Origin: Betaproteobacteria bacterium
GTDB lineage: Bacteria > Pseudomonadota > Gammaproteobacteria > Burkholderiales > Rhodocyclaceae
Reading direction: 5' to 3'
Assembly (NCBI GenBank): GCA_016880375.1
Contig: JAEHDO010000161.1
Location: 1 to 7,315 of the forward strand
Length of the DNA: 7,315 nt
This document shows, in pieces, positions 1 to 7,303 of the stretch (position 1 is its first letter; each line of letters opens with the position of its first letter). Below the pieces are notes generated by a model. That model made no database searches. It saw nothing but the letters and a program-made list of their open reading frames with translations, and was not told where the DNA came from. A program made the translations under genes and the position numbers.

Positions 1-713
1 ATCGCGAGGGCGCCGAACTGGCCTTCACCTACCAGAACGACCGTTTCAAGGAGCGTATCGCCAAATTCGCCGAAGAATTCGGCAGCAAACTGTTCTTCCC
101 CTGCGACGTGGCGGAGGACACGCAGATCGATGCCCTCTTCACCGAACTCGGCAGCCACTGGGAAGGCCTCGAGGGGCTGGTGCATTCCATCGCCTTTGCG
201 CCAAGCGAGGCGATTGAGGGCGACTTCCTCGACGGCATCACGCGCGATGCCTTCCGCATTGCCCACGACGTGTCCTCCTACAGTTTCGCGGCACTGGCCA
301 AGGCAGCACGGCCGATGCTGCTGAAAGGACGCAATCCTGCGCTGCTGTGCCTGTCCTACCTCGGCGCCGAACGCACCCTGCCCAACTACAACACCATGGG
401 CCTGGCCAAGGCCAGCCTCGAAGCCGCCACGCGCTATCTGGCCTTCTGCCTCGGACCGCAAGGCATTCGCGCCAACGCCATCTCGGCCGGCCCGATCAAA
501 ACCCTGGCCGCCTCCGGCATCGGTAATTTCGGCAAGCTGCTGGCCTATAACGCGCACCACGCCCCTCTGCGGCGCAACGTGAACATCGATGAAGTCGGCA
601 ATGCCGCCGCCTTCATGCTCTCCGATCTCGCCAGCGGCATCACCGGCGAAATCCTTTACGTCGACGGCGGTCTCAACACCACCGCCCTCGGCAACCCGGA
701 ACCGCTGCCTTAA
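1..713 (+). CDS. fabI: Enoyl-[acyl-carrier-protein] reductase (NADH), 5'-truncated by window edge
   Basis: FabI catalyses the last step of each fatty-acid elongation cycle in the cytoplasm, reducing trans-2-enoyl-ACP to acyl-ACP with NADH. The frame is open from base 3 and gives 236 residues ending at TAA 711-713. The first visible residues, [13 protein letters not shown], match E. coli FabI from about residue 30, so roughly 29 residues, including the Gly-rich NAD-binding start, lie off the left edge. The GTG at 108 is an internal Val codon, not the start. The SDR active site is intact: SYLGAER (Tyr codon 357-359), then PNYN with the catalytic Tyr (387-389, E. coli Y156) and the catalytic Lys in GLAKAS (408-410, K163). 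[13 protein letters not shown] and the C-terminal YVDGG are also family hallmarks. The residue equivalent to E. coli G93 is Ala (codon 192-194). The gene converges on ppiD and shares its downstream palindrome. Confidence 0.97.
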   Translation, partial: REGAELAFTYQNDRFKERIAKFAEEFGSKLFFPCDVAEDTQIDALFTELGSHWEGLEGLVHSIAFAPSEAIEGDFLDGITRDAFRIAHDVSSYSFAALAKAARPMLLKGRNPALLCLSYLGAERTLPNYNTMGLAKASLEAATRYLAFCLGPQGIRANAISAGPIKTLAASGIGNFGKLLAYNAHHAPLRRNVNIDEVGNAAAFMLSDLASGITGEILYVDGGLNTTALGNPEPLP

Positions 714-730
714 CCCGCCTGGCACAAAGA

Positions 731-763
731 GAAACGGGCTGCCGCGGCAGCCCGTTTCTTTTT
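731..763 (+). terminator. Rho-independent terminator of fabI, probably bidirectional
   Basis: Positions 731-758 form a 28-nt perfect palindrome. As RNA it gives a 12-bp stem, GAAACGGGCTGC pairing with GCAGCCCGTTTC, around a CGCG loop. It is followed on the plus strand by TTTTT (759-763). It lies 17 nt after the fabI stop codon. On the minus strand the same stem is followed by TCTTTG, a weaker U-tract, and it sits 41 nt past the ppiD stop codon. It can therefore serve both convergent genes, more strongly for fabI. Confidence 0.9.
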
Positions 764-799
764 CATGTCCTAAGGATGGGTCCCGGGCAGGGTCGGCGT

Positions 800-2713
800 C
801 TATTCGCTGTTACCCTTTGCCAGCGCAGCCTTGTCGATTTTCACGCTGTAACGCTGCCGCAACGCGGCCAGGTAGGCGTTAAAATCCTCGGTGCCAGCCA
901 GTTGGGCCAGTTGCGCCCGCTGTGCCTGGGCGCGTGGATCGCCCGCGTTTTTGGCCGTGCCGGAATTGACTTGCAAGATGCGGTAGAGAACGTACGCGCC
1001 ATTCGGCAGCTGCGTTCCCGCATAGGCGGGCAGCTTGTCAGCGGGCGCCTTGAAAATGACGCGTTGCGCTTCCGCCGCCAGGCCGCGCATCGGTTGCCGC
1101 ACGACGGTCTGCGGCTGAGCCCAGGCGATTGCTACCGCCTCGCCCTTGTTCAACCGAGCCAGTTTCGCTTCGCCGTCCTTCTGCGCCAGGCGGGCCGACT
1201 CCTCGGCCACCAGGTTTTTCTCGATCTCTGCCTTGACGGTTTCCAGGGCACGCAATTCGGCCGGCCGCACTTCGATTACGCGCGCCGCTACCAGGGTGTT
1301 CGGCGCGACCTCGATGGCGTCGGTGTTGCGCTTGTTCTTCAGGGCATCATCGGAAAACAGGGCCGCGAACAGCTTTTCGTTGCTTGCCAGGGGACCCGCT
1401 GCGGCACGATTCACCTGATCAAACAAACCCGTCTGCCGAATCGGCAGCTTGAACGTCTCCGCCGCCGGTTTCAGGCTGTCAGCCTGTTCGTAAACCAGAT
1501 TCGAAAAAGACTCGGCCACCTCTGCGAATTTCCTGCCCGCCGCCTGCAACTTGAGCTCCGCGGCGATGGAATCGCGCGCCTCCTCCAGAGTACGCACCTT
1601 GCCGGGCTTGATGCCGGTCAAGCGGATGATATGGAAACCGAACTCGCTGCGCACCACATCGCTGATCTGGTTTTCCTTAAGCGAAAACACTGCCTCCTCG
1701 AAGGGTTTGACCATCGCGCCGCGCGGAAAGAAACCGAGATCGCCGCCTTTCGCAGCCGATCCGGGATCCTGCGAATGCTCTTTCGCCAGCCTGGCAAATT
1801 CTCCGGGGTTCCGCTTCGCCTGCTGCAGAACTGTCTCGATCTTGGCACGGGCAGCGTTCTGCGCGGCCTCGGGCGCATCCGCCGGCGACTGTATGAGGAT
1901 GTGGCTGGCGCGACGCTCCTCCTCGGTAACGTAATTCCTTGAATTCTTTTCGTAGGCGCCCTTGATGTCGTCTGGACTGATCGTCGTCTGTTCAGCGAGA
2001 GATTCGCGGCTCAGCACGACATACTCGACACGGATCTGCTGCGGTATCTCGAACAGTTTGCGATTCTTCTCGTAAAACTCCTTGACGGCCTCCGCCGATA
2101 TCCTGAACTGGCCGGCATATTGCTCGGAGCGGAGGACTGCCTCGCTCACCTGCCGCTCCTCAAGCTGAATGGCAATCACCCGTTCAGCTGCGGCACTGGA
2201 AACCACGGCGGTATCGGAAACCGCCTGAACCAGTTGCTGCAGCGTCAGATCCTGGCGCAGTTTGGCTTCGAAACCGGTCTGGGTCAGGCCTTGGGCGCGC
2301 AACGCCTGCTCATAGCGACGCTTGGAAAACTGGCCGTCCTCCTGCAGGGCCGGAATCGAACTGATCACTGCGATCAGTTGCGCGTCACTGGCCGTCAGGC
2401 CAGATTTCGTCGCATGCAGCAGCAGCAGGCGCTGGGTCACCAGCGAGTCGAGCATGGCCAGGCGCGCTTCCGGCGTTTCCAGCATGGCCGCATTGAACTC
2501 TCGCCCCAACTGTACCCGCAAGCGTTCCTGCTGGTCGCGCATGGCCAGGGAAAACGCCTGGCGTGAAATCGGGCTGCCTCCGACGTTTGCCAGTTCGTCA
2601 GCTCCACCGCTGCTGCGGAAATAGGAATCCACCCCCCAGAAGGCGAAGGGCAGGATAATCAATCCGAGGAATATCTGGACAATCCGTTTGTTGTTGCGAA
2701 CCGCGTCAAACAT
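800..2713 (-). CDS. ppiD: Membrane-anchored periplasmic chaperone / peptidyl-prolyl isomerase PpiD
   Basis: The 637-residue product has the PpiD architecture. A short cytoplasmic N-terminus with NNKR is followed by one transmembrane helix (about residues 11-29, IVQIFLGLIILPFAFWGV). Then come a SurA-like N-terminal chaperone region (about 35-255), a parvulin domain (about 266-368) and a C-terminal helical/chaperone region. In E. coli, PpiD sits at the periplasmic side of SecYEG and helps newly exported proteins fold. The parvulin domain has the typical RRASHILI start, GGDLGFFPRG core and FGFHIIRL end, with both conserved histidines (H271 and H361). E. coli PpiD lacks these and is inactive as an isomerase. 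The ATG at 2711-2713 directly precedes the anchor helix, but its Shine-Dalgarno is poor (only an ACGGG about 9 nt upstream). The start lies about 30 nt past the terminator that follows tRNA-Asp. The length is close to the E. coli protein (about 620 residues). Confidence 0.95.
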   Translation of the reverse strand: MFDAVRNNKRIVQIFLGLIILPFAFWGVDSYFRSSGGADELANVGGSPISRQAFSLAMRDQQERLRVQLGREFNAAMLETPEARLAMLDSLVTQRLLLLHATKSGLTASDAQLIAVISSIPALQEDGQFSKRRYEQALRAQGLTQTGFEAKLRQDLTLQQLVQAVSDTAVVSSAAAERVIAIQLEERQVSEAVLRSEQYAGQFRISAEAVKEFYEKNRKLFEIPQQIRVEYVVLSRESLAEQTTISPDDIKGAYEKNSRNYVTEEERRASHILIQSPADAPEAAQNAARAKIETVLQQAKRNPGEFARLAKEHSQDPGSAAKGGDLGFFPRGAMVKPFEEAVFSLKENQISDVVRSEFGFHIIRLTGIKPGKVRTLEEARDSIAAELKLQAAGRKFAEVAESFSNLVYEQADSLKPAAETFKLPIRQTGLFDQVNRAAAGPLASNEKLFAALFSDDALKNKRNTDAIEVAPNTLVAARVIEVRPAELRALETVKAEIEKNLVAEESARLAQKDGEAKLARLNKGEAVAIAWAQPQTVVRQPMRGLAAEAQRVIFKAPADKLPAYAGTQLPNGAYVLYRILQVNSGTAKNAGDPRAQAQRAQLAQLAGTEDFNAYLAALRQRYSVKIDKAALAKGNSE

Positions 2714-2744
2714 GATCGATTACCCGTGTCGATAGGGAAATACT

Positions 2745-2775
2745 AAGAAAAAAGGCGAACTCGCGTTCGCCCTTT
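2745..2775 (-). terminator. Rho-independent terminator after tRNA-Asp
   Basis: On the minus strand, GGCGAAC (2771-2765) and GTTCGCC (2760-2754) form a 7-bp stem closed by a GCGA tetraloop of the stable GNRA class. A T-run follows (TTTTTTCTT, 2753-2745). It starts about 10 nt after the tRNA-Asp 3' end, so it should close the hupB-tRNA transcript. It also stands directly in front of ppiD. Confidence 0.88.
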
Positions 2776-2785
2776 CCTACGGTGT

Positions 2786-2862
2786 TGGCGGAGTGGACGG
2801 GACTCGAACCCGCGACCCCCGGCGTGACAGGCCGGTATTCTAACCAACTGAACTACCACTCC
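2786..2862 (-). tRNA. tRNA-Asp (anticodon GUC)
   Basis: A complete 77-nt cloverleaf on the minus strand. The acceptor stem is GGAGTGG (2862-2856) with CCACTCC (2796-2790), discriminator G73 at 2789 and an encoded CCA at 2788-2786. The anticodon loop CTGTCAC occupies 2830-2824, with GTC at 2828-2826 in a CCGGC/GCCGG stem. The T-arm is GCGGG-TTCGAGT-CCCGT. G34, U35, C36 and G73 are the known aspartate identity bases. It lies 41 nt downstream of tRNA-Val and just before a terminator, so the two are probably processed from one precursor. Confidence 0.97.
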
Positions 2863-2903
2863 TGCGTCTTGCTGCCCCAGCCGTGAGCGTCACGTATCCT
2901 GGC

Positions 2904-2979
2904 TGGTAGGTGCTGACGGGATCGAACCGCCGACATTCGCCGTGTAAAGGCGACGCTCTACCAGCTGAGCTAAGCACCC
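2904..2979 (-). tRNA. tRNA-Val (anticodon UAC)
   Basis: A complete 76-nt cloverleaf on the minus strand with encoded CCA (2906-2904) and discriminator A73 (2907). The anticodon loop TTTACAC (2948-2942) carries TAC at 2946-2944 in a TCGCC/GGCGA stem. The T-arm GGCGG-TTCGATC-CCGTC matches that of E. coli tRNA-Val(UAC). A35, C36 and A73 agree with valine identity. The acceptor stem is GGGTGCT (2979-2973) against AGCACCT (2914-2908), so the terminal pair is a G1-U72 wobble, where E. coli has G1-C72. It starts 42 nt after the hupB stop codon with no terminator between them. Confidence 0.97.
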
Positions 2980-3021
2980 GCTTGCCTCACCGCCAGCATC
3001 AGGCGGCCCAGCAAAAGCGCA

Positions 3022-3294
3022 TTAGTTTACCGCATCTTTCAGCGCTTTTCCAGCGCGAAACTTGGGTACGCGTGCTGATTTGATCTTGATTGTCGCGCCG
3101 GTACGCGGGTTGCGGCCGCTGCGCGCTGCGCGCTTGCCCACATAAAACGTGCCGAAACCGACCAGTGTCACCATGCCCCCCTTTTTCAGTGAGGTCCTGA
3201 TGGCGCCAACGGTGGCGTCCAGCGCCCGGCCGGCGGCGGCTTTGGAGATATCGGCCGACTTGGCGATCTGATCGATGAGTTCTGATTTGTTCAC
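3022..3294 (-). CDS. hupB: DNA-binding protein HU-beta
   Basis: The 90-residue product is the same length as E. coli HU-beta and nearly identical in its diagnostic parts: N-terminal [22 protein letters not shown] (about 16-27), LVGFGTF (44-50) and C-terminal [14 protein letters not shown] dimers bend and compact DNA without strong sequence specificity. The beta-arm carries SGRNPRTG (59-66), with the intercalating proline at P63. The start is GTG (3294-3292), chosen because it aligns with the family N-terminus and sits 5 nt after a strong Shine-Dalgarno (AGAGGGGG, 3307-3300). The gene has its own sigma70-like promoter, follows the lon terminator, and appears to be cotranscribed with the two tRNAs downstream. 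Lysine and arginine are abundant, as expected. Confidence 0.97.
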   Translation of the reverse strand: MNKSELIDQIAKSADISKAAAGRALDATVGAIRTSLKKGGMVTLVGFGTFYVGKRAARSGRNPRTGATIKIKSARVPKFRAGKALKDAVN

Positions 3295-3299
3295 AAAAG

Positions 3300-3307
3300 C
3301 CCCCTCT
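3300..3307 (-). promoter_or_regulatory. Ribosome binding site supporting the GTG start of hupB
   Basis: AGAGGGGG on the minus strand lies 5 nt before the GTG at 3294. Flanking AAAGC (3312-3308) and GCTTT (3300-3296) could pair as a 5-bp stem, placing most of the Shine-Dalgarno in its 7-nt loop. The ribosome-binding assignment is firm. A regulatory role for the hairpin is speculative. Confidence 0.75.
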
Positions 3308-3349
3308 GCTTTGGATAGGTGAATGACTGACCATGAAGGACGAACGGGC

Positions 3350-3379
3350 TTTATAGCAAGCTGAAAAACCCCGTGTCAA
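3350..3379 (-). promoter_or_regulatory. Sigma70-type promoter of hupB
   Basis: On the minus strand a perfect -35 TTGACA (3379-3374) is separated by 18 nt from the -10 TATAAA (3355-3350), a 5/6 match to TATAAT. Transcription would begin near 3343, giving a 5' leader of about 48 nt before the hupB GTG. It lies downstream of the lon terminator, so hupB can be expressed independently of lon. Confidence 0.8.
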
Positions 3380-3411
3380 GCAACTTTCTGGAGGTGCGGC
3401 AAAGATTTTTT

Positions 3412-3458
3412 GAAGAGAGCGCAATGCCCTGCCGCATGTTCGCGGCAGGGCATTGCGC
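3412..3458 (-). terminator. Hairpin terminator of lon
   Basis: A perfect 17-bp stem pairs 3458-3442 with 3435-3419 around a 6-nt loop. It begins 8 nt after the lon stop codon. On the minus strand it is followed by TCTCTTC (3418-3412), an interrupted U-tract. The very stable stem and its position argue for a terminator or 3'-end protecting hairpin. The imperfect U-run leaves some read-through towards hupB possible. Confidence 0.82.
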
Positions 3459-3466
3459 AGGACGGT

Positions 3467-5878
3467 TCAATGCGTGATCAGATTCGAGGCTGCTGCTGCC
3501 TCTCCTGCGGCCACCGCGGCTACCTCGGCGGATTCAGGCAACGGCTCGGGATTGCGCTCGAGTGCAAGTTCCAGCACCTGGTCGATCCATTTCACCGGAA
3601 CGATCTCGATCGTGTTCTTGATGTTCTCCGGGATGTCGACCAGATCCTTGACGTTTTCCTCGGGAATCAGAGCCGTGCGGATGCCGCCACGTACCGCAGC
3701 CAGCAGTTTCTCCTTCAGTCCTCCGATCGGCAGTACCTCTCCCCGCAACGTGATTTCGCCGGTCATGGCGACATCTGCGCGCACCGGAATGCCCGTCAGG
3801 ACGGACACCAGCGCAGTGGAGATGGCGATTCCGGCCGACGGGCCATCCTTCGGCGTCGCACCCTCCGGCAGGTGGATATGGATGTCGCTCTTCTGGTAGA
3901 AGTCCTCGGAGATGCCGAGCGCTCTGGAACGCTTGCGCACCACCGACAGCGCCGCCTGGATCGATTCCTGCATCACCTCACCCAGTTTGCCGGTGGTCAT
4001 GGTCTTGCCCTTGCCTGGCAGCACCACCGCCTCGATGGTGAGCAGTTCACCGCCGACCTCGGTCCAGGCCAGGCCTGTCACCTGCCCGACCTGGTTCTCC
4101 TTCTCCGCCATACCGAAGGAGTACTTGCGCACGCCAAGATACTTGTCGAGATTGCGGGCGTTCACCACCAGCTTGCTGTGACGCTTCTTCAGCACCAGGG
4201 ACTTCACCACCTTGCGGCAGATCTTGGAGATCTCGCGCTCCATGCTGCGCACACCGGCCTCTCGCGTGTAGTAGCGCACGATGTCGCGCAACGCGTCCTC
4301 GGTGACCGACAGCTCCTCCTTCTTCACGCCGTTGTTCTTCAGCTGCTTGGGCAATAGATAGCGCTGGGAGATATTGACCTTCTCGTCCTCCGTATAGCCT
4401 GAAAGTCGGATCACCTCCATGCGGTCGAGCAACGGCGCCGGGATGTTCAGGGTATTGGCGGTGGCGACGAACATCACGTCGGAAAGGTCGTACTCGACCT
4501 CGACATAGTGGTCGACGAAGGTGGAGTTCTGCTCAGGATCCAGCACCTCCAGCAGGGCCGAGCTCGGATCGCCGCGGAAATCCTGGCCCATCTTGTCGAC
4601 CTCGTCGAGCAGGAAAAGCGGATTCTTCACGGCAACCTTGGTCATGTTCTGCAGGATCTTGCCGGGCATGGAGCCGATGTAGGTGCGGCGGTGGCCGCGG
4701 ATCTCCGCCTCGTCGCGCACGCCGCCAACCGACATGCGGACGAACTTGCGGTTGGTGGCGCGGGCAATCGACTGGCCGAGCGAGGTCTTGCCGACCCCGG
4801 GCGGGCCGACCAGGCAGAGGATCGGCGCCTTCAGCTTGTCAACGCGCTGCTGCACCGCAAGGTACTCGAGAATGCGTTCCTTGACCTTCTCTAGACCGTA
4901 GTGATCCTTCTCCAGCACCTTCTCGGCAGCGGAGAGGTCCTTGCAGATGCGGCTCTTCTTCTTCCACGGCAGGTTGGTCAGCGTCTCTATGAAATTGCGC
5001 ACGACCGTCGCTTCGGCCGACATGGGCGACATCAGGCGCAGCTTCTTCAGCTCTGCCTGCGCCTTGTTCTGCGCCTCCTTGCTCATGCCGGCGGCCTTGA
5101 TTTTCTTCTCCATCTCGTCAAGGTCAGCGCCCTCCTCGCCCTCGCCGAGTTCCTTCTGGATGGCCTTCACCTGCTCGTTGAGGTAGTACTCGCGCTGACT
5201 CTTTTCCATTTGGCGCTTGACGCGGCCGCGAATGCGCTTTTCCACCTGCAGGATGTCGAGTTCCGTTTCCAGTTGGGACAGTAGCCTCTCGAGCCTGGCG
5301 CCGACATCGAAAACTTCGAGGATTTCCTGCTTCTGCTCGAGTTTCAGCGGCAGGTGTGCGGCGATGGTGTCGGCCAGGCGTCCCGCCTCTTCGATGCCGG
5401 CCAGCGATGTCAGGATTTCCGGAGGAATCTTCTTGTTCAGTTTTACATACTGGTCGAACTGGGCAATGATGGCGCGTCTCATTGCCTCGACTTCGTGTGT
5501 CGCCCGCTCATCCGCCGGCAAGGGCATGAGCATCGCAACAAACATGGCGCGCTCATCGGTAATCCGTTCGATTCGGGCACGCTGGCCGCCTTCGACCAGC
5601 ACCTTCACCGTGCCATCCGGCAGTTTGAGCATCTGCAGGATGTTGGCCACGCAGCCGATCTCGTACATGTCCTCGACGCCAGGCTCGTCCTTGGCCGCCG
5701 ATTTCTGTGCAACCAGCAGGATGTGCTTGCCTGCCTCCATGGCGGTCTCGAGGGCCTTGATCGATTTCGGCCGCCCGACGAACAGCGGGATGACCATGTG
5801 GGGAAAGACCACTACATCCCTGAGGGGAAGCAGCGGGAGTTCGATTCGCTCTGCGGGGAGGTCAAGCGCGCTTGACAT
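3467..5878 (-). CDS. lon: ATP-dependent protease Lon (LonA type)
   Basis: Lon is a cytoplasmic hexameric AAA+ serine protease that degrades misfolded and short-lived regulatory proteins. The 803-residue product has the full LonA layout. The N-terminal substrate-binding domain (about 10-205) starts with [18 protein letters not shown] coiled-coil linker follows (about 205-285). The AAA+ module has Walker A GPPGVGKT (358-365) and Walker [10 protein letters not shown] (421-429). The protease domain (about 590-775) has catalytic S681 in PKDGPSAG and K724 in GGLKEK, equivalent to the E. coli dyad S679/K722. The C-terminus carries a short Ala-rich tail (about 776-803), some 17 residues beyond the E. 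coli end. The ATG at 5878 is preceded by AAAGGA (5892-5887) at 8-nt spacing. A heat-shock-type promoter lies upstream and a strong hairpin follows the stop. The gene stands between clpX and hupB, as in E. coli. Confidence 0.98.
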   Translation of the reverse strand: MSSALDLPAERIELPLLPLRDVVVFPHMVIPLFVGRPKSIKALETAMEAGKHILLVAQKSAAKDEPGVEDMYEIGCVANILQMLKLPDGTVKVLVEGGQRARIERITDERAMFVAMLMPLPADERATHEVEAMRRAIIAQFDQYVKLNKKIPPEILTSLAGIEEAGRLADTIAAHLPLKLEQKQEILEVFDVGARLERLLSQLETELDILQVEKRIRGRVKRQMEKSQREYYLNEQVKAIQKELGEGEEGADLDEMEKKIKAAGMSKEAQNKAQAELKKLRLMSPMSAEATVVRNFIETLTNLPWKKKSRICKDLSAAEKVLEKDHYGLEKVKERILEYLAVQQRVDKLKAPILCLVGPPGVGKTSLGQSIARATNRKFVRMSVGGVRDEAEIRGHRRTYIGSMPGKILQNMTKVAVKNPLFLLDEVDKMGQDFRGDPSSALLEVLDPEQNSTFVDHYVEVEYDLSDVMFVATANTLNIPAPLLDRMEVIRLSGYTEDEKVNISQRYLLPKQLKNNGVKKEELSVTEDALRDIVRYYTREAGVRSMEREISKICRKVVKSLVLKKRHSKLVVNARNLDKYLGVRKYSFGMAEKENQVGQVTGLAWTEVGGELLTIEAVVLPGKGKTMTTGKLGEVMQESIQAALSVVRKRSRALGISEDFYQKSDIHIHLPEGATPKDGPSAGIAISTALVSVLTGIPVRADVAMTGEITLRGEVLPIGGLKEKLLAAVRGGIRTALIPEENVKDLVDIPENIKNTIEIVPVKWIDQVLELALERNPEPLPESAEVAAVAAGEAAAASNLITH
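5861..5876. repeat. 16-bp perfect palindrome overlapping the lon start codon
   Basis: GTCAAGCGCGCTTGAC is a perfect inverted repeat. Its terminal base is the G of the lon ATG, and the rest encodes lon residues 2-6. In the mRNA it could fold as a 6-bp stem with a CGCG loop that begins at the start codon. It could be a translational control hairpin, a protein operator, or chance. Confidence 0.6.
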
Positions 5879-5886
5879 GATGTTTA

Positions 5887-5892
5887 TCCTTT
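5887..5892 (-). promoter_or_regulatory. Ribosome binding site of lon
   Basis: AAAGGA on the minus strand ends 8 nt before the ATG at 5878, which supports the chosen Lon start. Confidence 0.75.
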
Positions 5893-5916
5893 ATGGAGAC
5901 TGCCGTCCCACCAATG

Positions 5917-5941
5917 TTGGGGGCAACGGTAAAAATTCAAG
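5917..5941 (-). promoter_or_regulatory. Heat-shock (sigma32/RpoH-type) promoter of lon
   Basis: On the minus strand, CTTGAA (5941-5936) is followed after 13 nt by CCCCAA (5922-5917). This fits the known sigma32 pattern CTTGAAA-N(11-16)-CCCCAT, with one mismatch in each box. Transcription would start near 5909, about 30 nt before the lon ATG. E. coli lon is a known sigma32 target, so the position is functionally sensible. No good sigma70 -10 box is seen at the matching spacing. Confidence 0.7.
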
Positions 5942-6034
5942 AAAATCAGCAGCGACCCGAAAACGTAGGTTTCAGTGAGGGCCAACCTTCAGGTTATGCC
6001 GTAACTAAAAGCCCGGTTAGGCCAGCTGAAACAA

Positions 6035-7303
6035 TCAGTTGGAGCCGGCCACCTTGGGCTGGTCGGCGTAGATCAGGATCGGCTGGGAGGAGCCCTCGAT
6101 CATGCCCTCGTCGACCACCACCTTAGTGACATTCTCCAAGTTGGGAAGTTCATACATGGTGTCGAGCAGGACGGACTCGAGGATGGAGCGCAGGCCGCGC
6201 GCCCCGGTCTTGCGCTTGAGCGCCCGGCGGGCGATGGCCTGCAGCGCCTGAGGGCGGACTTCGAGCTCGGCGCCTTCCATGGCGAAGAGCTTCTGGTACT
6301 GCTTGATGAGGGCGTTCTTCGGCTCGACGAGGATCTCCATCAGCGCCGCCTCGTCCAGTTCATGCAGCGTCGCGATCACCGGCAGACGGCCGACGAATTC
6401 GGGAATCAGGCCGAACTTGATGAGATCCTCCGGCTCGACCAAGCGCAGAGTCTCGGTGACATCCTTGCTGTCGCGGCTTTTCACTTCCGCGCCGAAGCCG
6501 ATGCCGGCCTGCTCGGTACGGTTGCGGATGACCTTGTCCAGGCCGTCGAAGGCGCCACCGCAGACGAACAGGATGTTGGTGGTATCCACCTGGACGAAAT
6601 CCTGATTGGGGTGCTTGCGGCCGCCCTGCGGCGGCACCGAGGCGATGGTGCCCTCGATCAGCTTCAGCAGCGCCTGCTGCACGCCCTCGCCCGACACGTC
6701 GCGCGTGATGGACGGGTTGTCGGACTTGCGCGAGATCTTGTCGATCTCGTCGATGTAGACGATGCCGGTCTGCGCCTTCTCGACGTCGTAGTCGCACTTC
6801 TGCAGCAGCTTCTGGATGATGTTCTCGACGTCCTCGCCCACGTAGCCGGCTTCGGTCAGCGTGGTCGCGTCGGCGATCGTGAACGGCACGTTGAGCAGGC
6901 GCGCCAGGGTCTCGGCCAGCAGGGTCTTGCCCGAGCCGGTGGGCCCGATCAGGAGGATGTTGGACTTGGCCAGCTCGATCTCTTCCTGGCGCTGCCGGGA
7001 CTCGAGCCGCTTGTAGTGGTTGTAGACCGCGACCGCGAGGGTCTTCTTGGCGCGCGACTGGCCGATCACGTACTGGTCGAGCACGTCCATGATCTCGCGC
7101 GGCTTGGGCAGATGGCTGCGCGCGGTGGCGGCCTTCTCCTCGAGTTCCTCGCGGATGATGTCGTTGCAGAGCTCGACGCACTCGTCGCAAATGAAGACCG
7201 ACGGGCCCGCGATGAGCTTGCGGACCTCGTGCTGGCTCTTGCCGCAGAAGGAGCAGTAGAGGAGCTTGCCGTCGTCGTGCTTGCCGCGTGAATCGTCCGC
7301 CAT
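6035..7303 (-). CDS. clpX: ATP-dependent Clp protease ATP-binding subunit ClpX
   Basis: ClpX forms a hexameric AAA+ unfoldase that recognises tagged or specific substrates and threads them into the ClpP peptidase. The 422-residue product is of normal family length (E. coli 424). The N-terminal zinc-binding domain has C17, C20, C39 and C42. Walker A is GPTGSGKT (120-127) and the pore loop GYVGEDV (153-159) contains the Tyr-Val-Gly substrate grip. Walker B is IVYIDEID (181-188), the RKH loop is at 229-231, and the ClpP-docking IGF loop is in GIGFG (267-271). The arginine finger is in EFVGR (R306) and sensor 2 in TGARGLR (366-372). The ATG at 7303 follows AAGG at 7-nt spacing. clpP is the expected upstream neighbour, but only 12 nt of upstream sequence are visible. 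A 156-nt gap with no clear intrinsic terminator separates it from lon. Confidence 0.98.
   Translation of the reverse strand: MADDSRGKHDDGKLLYCSFCGKSQHEVRKLIAGPSVFICDECVELCNDIIREELEEKAATARSHLPKPREIMDVLDQYVIGQSRAKKTLAVAVYNHYKRLESRQRQEEIELAKSNILLIGPTGSGKTLLAETLARLLNVPFTIADATTLTEAGYVGEDVENIIQKLLQKCDYDVEKAQTGIVYIDEIDKISRKSDNPSITRDVSGEGVQQALLKLIEGTIASVPPQGGRKHPNQDFVQVDTTNILFVCGGAFDGLDKVIRNRTEQAGIGFGAEVKSRDSKDVTETLRLVEPEDLIKFGLIPEFVGRLPVIATLHELDEAALMEILVEPKNALIKQYQKLFAMEGAELEVRPQALQAIARRALKRKTGARGLRSILESVLLDTMYELPNLENVTKVVVDEGMIEGSSQPILIYADQPKVAGSN

Noticed and set aside
776..1942. Long plus-strand open frame (388 codons) opposite ppiD
   Set aside because: It is antisense to a clear PpiD coding sequence, has low-complexity Arg/Leu/Gln-rich composition typical of GC-rich antisense frames, and shows no recognisable domain.
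2999..3424. Minus-strand frame (141 codons) overlapping hupB
   Set aside because: It is a different frame that reads through the hupB promoter and gene. HU fits its family end to end in the chosen frame.
3410..4357. Plus-strand open frame (315 codons) opposite lon
   Set aside because: It begins inside the lon terminator hairpin and runs antisense to the well-conserved Lon protease domain. Its His/Leu/Gln-rich composition is that of a shadow frame.
5942..6034. Possible clpX terminator in the clpX-lon gap
   Set aside because: Only short or mismatched hairpins are present (for example near 6021-6041, and AACCT/AGGTT at about 5984-5996), none followed by a T-run. I cannot support a terminator here.
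5893..6126. Plus-strand small frame in the clpX-lon gap
   Set aside because: It overlaps the end of clpX antisense, has no family resemblance, and covers the lon promoter.
6360..7190. Second minus-strand frame (276 codons) within clpX
   Set aside because: It is an Arg/Ala/Gly-rich out-of-frame reading of clpX, which has all its motifs in the other frame.
6362..7291. Plus-strand open frame (309 codons) opposite clpX
   Set aside because: Its Leu/Asp/Val/Ala-rich translation mirrors the ClpX codons. No motif or ribosome binding site supports it.
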